Source: Providencia rettgeri
GTDB taxonomy: Bacteria; Pseudomonadota; Gammaproteobacteria; Enterobacterales; Enterobacteriaceae
NCBI RefSeq assembly: GCF_001874625.1
Contig: NZ_CP017671.1
Coordinates: 434,001 to 498,000 of the forward strand
Reading direction: 5' to 3'
Length of the DNA stretch: 64,000 nucleotides
The notes below the pieces were generated by a model. That model had not been told where the DNA came from and ran no database searches. It saw only the letters and a program-made list of their open reading frames with translations. The number at the start of each line of letters is the position of its first letter. The stretch's first letter is position 1. Of this stretch, positions 58,586-64,000 are shown one piece after another. Made by a program: the position numbers and the translations under genes.

Positions 58586-58782
58586 TTCTTAAATTATCAG
58601 GTTGGTAAGCGCTAAGTTGACGCTGCTTGTTTGATAATTCAATGATTGCTGGCAGATTTCAAATTGATGTGTAGAGATCTGCCTGCTTTACTTGTTCCTT
58701 TTCTTTTGTCTCTTTTCTTTGCATCTCATCGAATATTCTTTTCTTATATAAGCAACACCGTTAACTCTATCACTTCTATTTA

Positions 58783-59298
58783 TTACTTTTTCTTTGTAGT
58801 AATAGGCTGTTGATGGTCATGGTGGCAATGTGCGTGATCTTGGCAGCTATCAATCTCATCACAGTTTTTACATAAGCCATGGTTTTCAACCACAGTATGA
58901 CGCAAACGGAACTGGTTGGTTTCCGCTAGGCTGATAATAGCGGCTTCAATGGTTGTGCAATCACTTTCAGTTACGCTACCGCAGTGGTCACAAATTAACA
59001 TCACTGAAATATGGCTAGGGTTATCAAAGTGGTGACAAACGACATAACTGTTGGTTGACTCTATTTTATGAATAAAGCCTTGTTCCATTAAAAACTCAAG
59101 CCCACGGTAAACGGTAGGGGGCTTTGCTTGTGGTTCAACTTCACGTAATAAGTCTAATAAATCGTAGGCACTGATAGCACCGTGTTGTTGCGCGATAAGG
59201 CGTAATACAGTTTCTCTCTGTGGAGTCAATCTAACGCCTCTTGACTGGCAAATGCGTTCTGCCATTACCAGTATCTTATCTTCATTCATTTTTTTCAT
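58783..59298 (-). CDS. zur: Zinc uptake regulator Zur (Fur family)
   Basis: Zur represses zinc uptake genes when zinc is plentiful. The 171-residue protein has the winged-helix ISAYDLLDLLREVEPQAKPPTVYRGLEFL. The zinc sites include CDHCG (two Cys) and CKNCDEIDSC near the C-terminus. A His/Cys-rich tail, CQDHAHCHHDHQQ, resembles the tail of E. coli Zur. No Zur target is adjacent, and it is convergent with lexA. Confidence 0.95.
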   Translation of the reverse strand: MKKMNEDKILVMAERICQSRGVRLTPQRETVLRLIAQQHGAISAYDLLDLLREVEPQAKPPTVYRGLEFLMEQGFIHKIESTNSYVVCHHFDNPSHISVMLICDHCGSVTESDCTTIEAAIISLAETNQFRLRHTVVENHGLCKNCDEIDSCQDHAHCHHDHQQPITTKKK

Positions 59299-60237
59299 TT
59301 TACTGACCCCAACTTCGAAAACAAAGTATCAACTATGGTAACAAGTTTATCATAGTTTTCTGACTGAAATAGCTTGAAAAGAAAAAGTGAAAGGATGAAG
59401 ACAGCTATCTAGCTAAGCTTTGTTAGATAAAAAAATGAAAAATAAAATTTATAACTCATGAAGGAGATAAAGAAGATATTTTTATATACAGCATTATCAA
59501 TATATAAATAACAAAAATTAAACATTTAATTTTTAAAAGAGTAACTAGTCTAAAACAATTCTTTGAAACTAAGTGTTACCTTTTGATATAAATTTTAATT
59601 AAGATTTATCTTATCTGAAATTTTATTTTTCCTATAAATGAGTGATAAAATTTTTTTTCCTTGGATTTTGTTCAATTAAGTTACTATTTATAGATTAAAT
59701 ATATTAATTTCCTCTGCTGTATAGTTTTATATTTTAGTGGCTAATTTTGTTTATTTTGAAATATTTTGAAAATCTTATAAATAGAAAGTGAAGATTTTAT
59801 ATAAATTTTCCTAAATGACATATTTGATTCATATATAAATGAGTTGTTTTGGTTTTTTATTTTATATTTAAGTGAATATAGGGTTATTATTCTATATAAA
59901 CTCACTTCAGGTGTGATTTTTGACAATATATATTGAGATTGTAGAATTGACATCAGAAAGAATTGAAGCGTATGTATAAATATTCATTTAGTTTTCTACG
60001 TCAATTTTTAAAAGTTACAGCGAAAATTGAGTTGTTAATTAAAAAGCAAGAAAACTAGTGTAATGGATTTACGTTTTTAAAAAAGATGATAAATGAGAAG
60101 GACCTTATTTATATATAACCCTCTAATCTGAAAGAAGTTTATAAAGCTGGAGTGCTGAAAAACTTTACTGATAAGCGCAAATTATCAATAAAAATCAGAA
60201 AGAGGAAAATCCTTCCTACTTATTTAAGGAAATGTTT
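59299..60237 (+). promoter_or_regulatory. Very AT-rich upstream region of the fimbrial operon
   Basis: About 940 bases with no supported gene separate zur from the pilin gene. The DNA is dominated by A/T runs, typical of silenced (H-NS-bound) fimbrial promoters. No invertible-element inverted repeats or recombinase gene, as flank the Proteus mrp promoter, were found. A ribosome site AAGGA precedes the pilin ATG. Confidence 0.45.
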
Positions 60238-60834
60238 ATGAAATTGAATAAATTAGCATTAACTCTAGCTATTGGTTTTGGGATTGGTTTCTCTGGAGCT
60301 GCATTAGCTGAAGATCCTGTCGTTCCAGCAAAAACAGTAGAAAGCTCACAAGGTGAAATCCGTTTCACTGGTTTCATTAACGATGTTCCATGTTCAATTG
60401 ATGCAAATAACCTAAAACAACTAGTTGAGTTTGGTGAAATCGCATTACATGAACTGACATCAAACCAATATCGTTCAGACAGCAAAGATTTCGATATCGT
60501 ATTGAAAAATTGTTCAACTGAAACTTACAAAAACGCAAAAATCACGTTTACTGGTCCAACAATCTCTGGATTCCAAGGCTTTACAGGTGAATTACTTGGT
60601 TTAGGCGGAAAAGTTAAAAACGCAGGTATCGTAATTACTAACGGTGCAGACAAAGTTGTTGAATTTGGTAAAGCATTCCCAGGTACTGGTGACGGTTATG
60701 CATTAAATGCAGGAGATGGCAAAGAAACAACTCTACATTTTGCAGCATATGTTAAAGGTAATGAAGATGCTAACGCTAAAGCAACAACGGGTAGTTTCAA
60801 TACTGTTGCTAACTTCAAAATCGTATATCAATAA
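60238..60834 (+). CDS. Fimbrial major subunit (type 1 pilin family)
   Basis: This 198-residue pilin has a Sec signal cleaved after ALA (residue 24). It shows the family pattern of two cysteines about 40 residues apart (DVPCSI and LKNCST) for the disulfide, and a C-terminal FKIVYQ with the penultimate tyrosine typical of chaperone-binding beta strands. I start at ATG 60238 because AAGGA is eight bases away. It is followed by the usher and chaperone genes in the classical order. Confidence 0.92.
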   Translation: MKLNKLALTLAIGFGIGFSGAALAEDPVVPAKTVESSQGEIRFTGFINDVPCSIDANNLKQLVEFGEIALHELTSNQYRSDSKDFDIVLKNCSTETYKNAKITFTGPTISGFQGFTGELLGLGGKVKNAGIVITNGADKVVEFGKAFPGTGDGYALNAGDGKETTLHFAAYVKGNEDANAKATTGSFNTVANFKIVYQ

Positions 60835-60927
60835 GACTTATTTGAGTTAGATAAATAGAAACATGTGGCGTATGGAAGGCCATATGTTTCTATACCTTTT
60901 TACTTTGTTTGATAGGCGCATAATTAA

Positions 60928-63414
60928 ATGAAAAGCATAAGACTCAATTTAATTACAAAATTAATGCTTTTAATATTAACGCCGGTGTTTGTATTTTCCG
61001 AAGAGGCTATTGATTTTAACACGGACTTTCTTGAAACAGACAGCACTGAAAATGTCGACTTCAGTAAATTCTCTCACGCAAATTATATTCCTCCTGGAAA
61101 TTACTCATTAGCGGTATCTGTTAATAGAGTTAAAATTTCTATGGAGCAACCTATTATTTTTTTTACACCTGATTATGACGATAAAATATCTCTTGCATGT
61201 ATTACACCAGAGCTTTATAAGCAACTCGGTTTACAAAGTAATTGGAGTAAAAAAGTAACGTGGTTACATAATGACCAATGCTTAGATATTCGTTCTATTC
61301 CTGATATGAGTATTCAGGGTGACTTAGCAAAAAATAATGTCGATATAAATATTCCTCAAGCATTTATGGAGTATCAAGACCCTAATTGGGATCCTCCATC
61401 TCGTTGGGATGATGGTATTTTAGGTGCGTTTATTGATTACAATGCAACTGGGCGTATTGTTAATAAGCGTACTGGTGATAAAGGGACTGAGTCTGGTATT
61501 ACTGCGACAGGAACCATGGGGACAAATATCGGTGCATGGCGCGTTAGAGCAGACTGGCAGACTCAAAAGGGTGAGTTAAATAAAGGTGGCCAATCATGGT
61601 CATGGAACCAACTTTACCTGTATCGCGCAATTCGAGCGTTAAATTCACGCTTAACATTTGGTGAGCAATATTTATCTTCTGAATTATTCGATAGCATACG
61701 TTACGTGGGAGCGAGCTTAGAAACTAATGAATCTATGCTTCCACCTCGTTTACAAGGGTATGCCCCTGAAATTGCGGGAGTTGCAAAATCAAATGCAACG
61801 GTGATTGTTAAACAAGATGGCCGAATTATTTACCAGACAGAAGTAAGCCCTGGTCCATTTAGAATTCAGGATGTTAACTCTTTTGGAGGAGGGACATTAG
61901 ACGTCTCTGTTCAAGAACAGGATGGTAATGTCACAAATTATAAAGTTGAAACTTCGAGGTTGGGAACATTAACGCGACCAGGGCAACTTATTTATAAACT
62001 TGTTTTGGGTAAGCCAAGTAAAAATGAGCATAGTACTCAAGGGCCTGTATTTAGTTTAGGTTCTTTATCGTGGGGAGCAACAAATAACACGACTGTTTAT
62101 GGTGGGGTTTTAGGTTCTTCAGAATATCAAAATATTGCGTTAGGGATAGGGCGTGATTTCGCTCCATTTGGTGTGCTTTCAGGTAATATTAGTGTATCTA
62201 GAGCGGAGATGGGAAGAGCGGATAATCATCGTACTTTGACAGGGAACTCCTATAATTTAACATATTCTAAACAGTTCGATGATATCAATAGCCAAATTAC
62301 ATTTGCAGGCTATCGATTTTCTGAAAGAAACTATATGAATATGAGTCAATTTATTGATAGGCGTTATAATGATAGCACGATGGATAGCGGTAAAGAATTA
62401 TATACCATTATATTTGGCACGGCGTTTCCTGAATATAATACAAATATGTATTTAAATTACTCGCATCAAACTTATTGGAACCGTTCTTCAACTGACCAAT
62501 ATAACCTAACGGTTTCTAATTATTTTGATATGGGGAAAATAAAAAATTTAAGCTTAAGTTTAACTGCATATAAAACCAAATCTCATCAAAATGATGATAA
62601 TGGCGTTTATTTAAATTTAAATGTGCCATTAAATGATAATCAAGCAAGTATTAGTTATTCAGGCTCATTTTCTAGTAATAGTAGTCATAATGTCAATTAC
62701 TATGACCGTATTAATGAGCGAAGCACATATTCTATTTCTGCGGGAACGTGGGATAAAAATAAAGTAACGACATCAGGTATGTATAATTATGATGGTGATG
62801 CAGCACAAGTTAATATCAATGGAACGTACACTCAGGACAATCAAACTGCATTATCTATGCAACTAAAAGGTGGGCTAACAGTTACTCCAGAAGGTGGAGC
62901 ATTGCATCGTAATACCTCAATAAATGGAGGGTCAAGAGTCTTAATCGATACGAATGGTATTGAGGGGATCCCTGTTCGAACTGGAGTAACACCCATTAAA
63001 ACAAATCGTTATGGTAAGGCTGTTATCACAAGTATCATGGATTTCAACCGTAATAATTTACGGATTGATATAAATAGCATACCGGATAATGCCGAAGCAT
63101 TGGATTCAAACCAATATGCAACCTTAACTGAGGGGGCGATTGGTTATCGGAAATTCAATGTGATTAAAGGTGAAAAAATATTAGGAACTATCAGTTTAGA
63201 AAATAATAGTTATCCACCTTTTGGATCATCCGTTATCAATGAGAAAAATATTGAAGTTGGAATTGTATCAGATAATGGGTTTGTTTATTTAGCAGGTATT
63301 AATCAATCAGATATCCTTAAAGTTAAATGGGGTGATAAATCATCATGTCATATTCAAATACCTGAAAAAATAGAAATTGGCATGGAAAAAACAATATTAT
63401 TACCATGCAAATAA
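60928..63414 (+). CDS. Fimbrial outer-membrane usher
   Basis: This 828-residue usher pore exports and assembles pilin subunits on the cell surface. It has a signal peptide, then an N-terminal domain (NTDFLETDSTENVDFSKF), a beta-barrel with glycine/serine/tyrosine-rich strands, a plug domain region (ATVIVKQDGRIIYQTEVSPGPF), and C-terminal domains ending SSCHIQIPEKIEIG...LLPCK with a Cys pair. It lies 93 bases downstream of the pilin and upstream of the chaperone. Confidence 0.95.
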   Translation: MKSIRLNLITKLMLLILTPVFVFSEEAIDFNTDFLETDSTENVDFSKFSHANYIPPGNYSLAVSVNRVKISMEQPIIFFTPDYDDKISLACITPELYKQLGLQSNWSKKVTWLHNDQCLDIRSIPDMSIQGDLAKNNVDINIPQAFMEYQDPNWDPPSRWDDGILGAFIDYNATGRIVNKRTGDKGTESGITATGTMGTNIGAWRVRADWQTQKGELNKGGQSWSWNQLYLYRAIRALNSRLTFGEQYLSSELFDSIRYVGASLETNESMLPPRLQGYAPEIAGVAKSNATVIVKQDGRIIYQTEVSPGPFRIQDVNSFGGGTLDVSVQEQDGNVTNYKVETSRLGTLTRPGQLIYKLVLGKPSKNEHSTQGPVFSLGSLSWGATNNTTVYGGVLGSSEYQNIALGIGRDFAPFGVLSGNISVSRAEMGRADNHRTLTGNSYNLTYSKQFDDINSQITFAGYRFSERNYMNMSQFIDRRYNDSTMDSGKELYTIIFGTAFPEYNTNMYLNYSHQTYWNRSSTDQYNLTVSNYFDMGKIKNLSLSLTAYKTKSHQNDDNGVYLNLNVPLNDNQASISYSGSFSSNSSHNVNYYDRINERSTYSISAGTWDKNKVTTSGMYNYDGDAAQVNINGTYTQDNQTALSMQLKGGLTVTPEGGALHRNTSINGGSRVLIDTNGIEGIPVRTGVTPIKTNRYGKAVITSIMDFNRNNLRIDINSIPDNAEALDSNQYATLTEGAIGYRKFNVIKGEKILGTISLENNSYPPFGSSVINEKNIEVGIVSDNGFVYLAGINQSDILKVKWGDKSSCHIQIPEKIEIGMEKTILLPCK

Positions 63415-63448
63415 TTATAAGTAATGTATTAACGTCAACGGTGAAAAT

Positions 63449-64000
63449 ATGAATATAAGTCTAAATGCTAAAATAGTAACAGTAATGAGTTTGTTTTTAT
63501 TAATGCAATCGGCTTATGCGGCTATTGCGCTTGATAGAACTCGTGTTATTTATAATGAAAATGATAAATCGGTGAGTATGGGGCTTACAAATGAACACTC
63601 AACAAGCCCATACTTAGCACAAGCATGGATAGAAAATGATAATAATGAGAAAGTTACATCGCCTTTTATTGTGACTCCGCCGGTTCATAGAATAGAAGCA
63701 AATTCTAAAAGTCAAATTAAAATCCAATCTTTGCCGGCTATTTCTCAGTTACCAAAGGACAGGGAAAGTATCTATTATTTGAATGTAAGGGAAATTCCAC
63801 CACGTAGCGAAAAGGCCAATGTTCTACAAATTGCATTACAAACAAAAATTAAGATTTTTTATCGACCGATAACGATAATGATAAAAGAGCGTATGGAATT
63901 TATCCCACAAGAAAATAATATAAAAATTGTTAAGCGTGGTGCTGATTATTTAGTAAAAAACCCATCACCTTATTTTTTATCAATTACTAAATTGAAAAAA
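63449..64000 (+). CDS. Periplasmic fimbrial chaperone (cut by window end)
   Basis: The first 184 codons encode a PapD-like chaperone. A signal peptide ends near SAYA-AIA, then an immunoglobulin-like domain follows with LDRTRVIYNENDKSVSMGLTN (F1/G1 start), YLAQAWIEND, PFIVTPPVHRIEA, YYLNVREIPP and KIFYRP. These match the conserved Arg and Lys positions of the subunit-binding cleft. The right window edge truncates the second domain. The order pilin-usher-chaperone suggests more subunit genes downstream. Confidence 0.93.
   Translation, partial: MNISLNAKIVTVMSLFLLMQSAYAAIALDRTRVIYNENDKSVSMGLTNEHSTSPYLAQAWIENDNNEKVTSPFIVTPPVHRIEANSKSQIKIQSLPAISQLPKDRESIYYLNVREIPPRSEKANVLQIALQTKIKIFYRPITIMIKERMEFIPQENNIKIVKRGADYLVKNPSPYFLSITKLKK

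Noticed and set aside
59299-60237. Invertible fimbrial promoter switch
   Set aside because: No pair of inverted repeats of useful length and no recombinase gene was found in view.

Overview
The window is a chromosomal segment of a low-GC enterobacterium. The 16S rRNA, the Morganellaceae-style gene content (a MrpJ-like XRE regulator, chaperone-usher fimbriae) and the protein similarity to E. coli point to the genus Providencia; the species cannot be fixed by eye. Gene order follows the E. coli 'minute 90' region: thiCEFSGH, nudC-hemE-nfi-yjaG-hupA-yjaH, purHD, an rRNA operon with tRNA-Glu, metA-aceBAK, iclR, metH, lysC, pgi, ubiCA, plsB, dgkA-lexA, zur. Accessory blocks are spliced between these core genes.

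Layout. 1-4.8 kb: thiamine operon on the minus strand behind a TPP riboswitch. 4.8-13.9 kb: accessory block with an ERIC element, a two-gene locus of unknown function (5012-8331), and a six-gene operon with a binding-protein-dependent ABC transporter, a phosphodiesterase-like enzyme and a HAD phosphatase; a perfect 15-bp inverted repeat lies upstream of that operon. 14.1-18.7 kb: nudC to yjaH. 18.9-21.8 kb: purHD behind a perfect PurR box. 22.1-28.0 kb: complete rrn operon (P1/P2, boxA, 16S, tRNA-Glu, 23S, 5S, terminator). 28.0-29.7 kb: non-coding DNA with two short-unit tandem repeats and a regular array of eight ~164-bp units.

30.1-36.2 kb: metA and the glyoxylate bypass genes aceB, aceA, aceK. 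36.3-42.1 kb: an insertion relative to E. coli, carrying the Entner-Doudoroff genes edd-eda with a GntR-type operator, a DUF1460 amidase-like protein, the MrpJ-like regulator and AmiD. iclR follows, and as written it has a one-base frameshift in an A-run near its start although the IclR operator before aceB is preserved. 43.2-49.1 kb: metH, an unknown gene and a Sel1-repeat protein. 49.2-59.3 kb: lysC, a tandem triplicate ERIC element, pgi, ubiCA, plsB, dgkA, lexA with two SOS boxes, and zur. 59.3-64.0 kb: AT-rich spacer followed by the first three genes of a chaperone-usher fimbrial operon, the chaperone being cut by the window end.

Functionally the segment is mostly core metabolism: thiamine, purine, methionine, heme and ubiquinone synthesis, two-carbon and gluconate-type carbon use, and phospholipid synthesis. 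The less ordinary parts are the unknown gene pair at 5-8.3 kb, the 164-bp array after the rrn operon, the peptidoglycan-enzyme/regulator cluster at 39-42 kb and the disrupted iclR.
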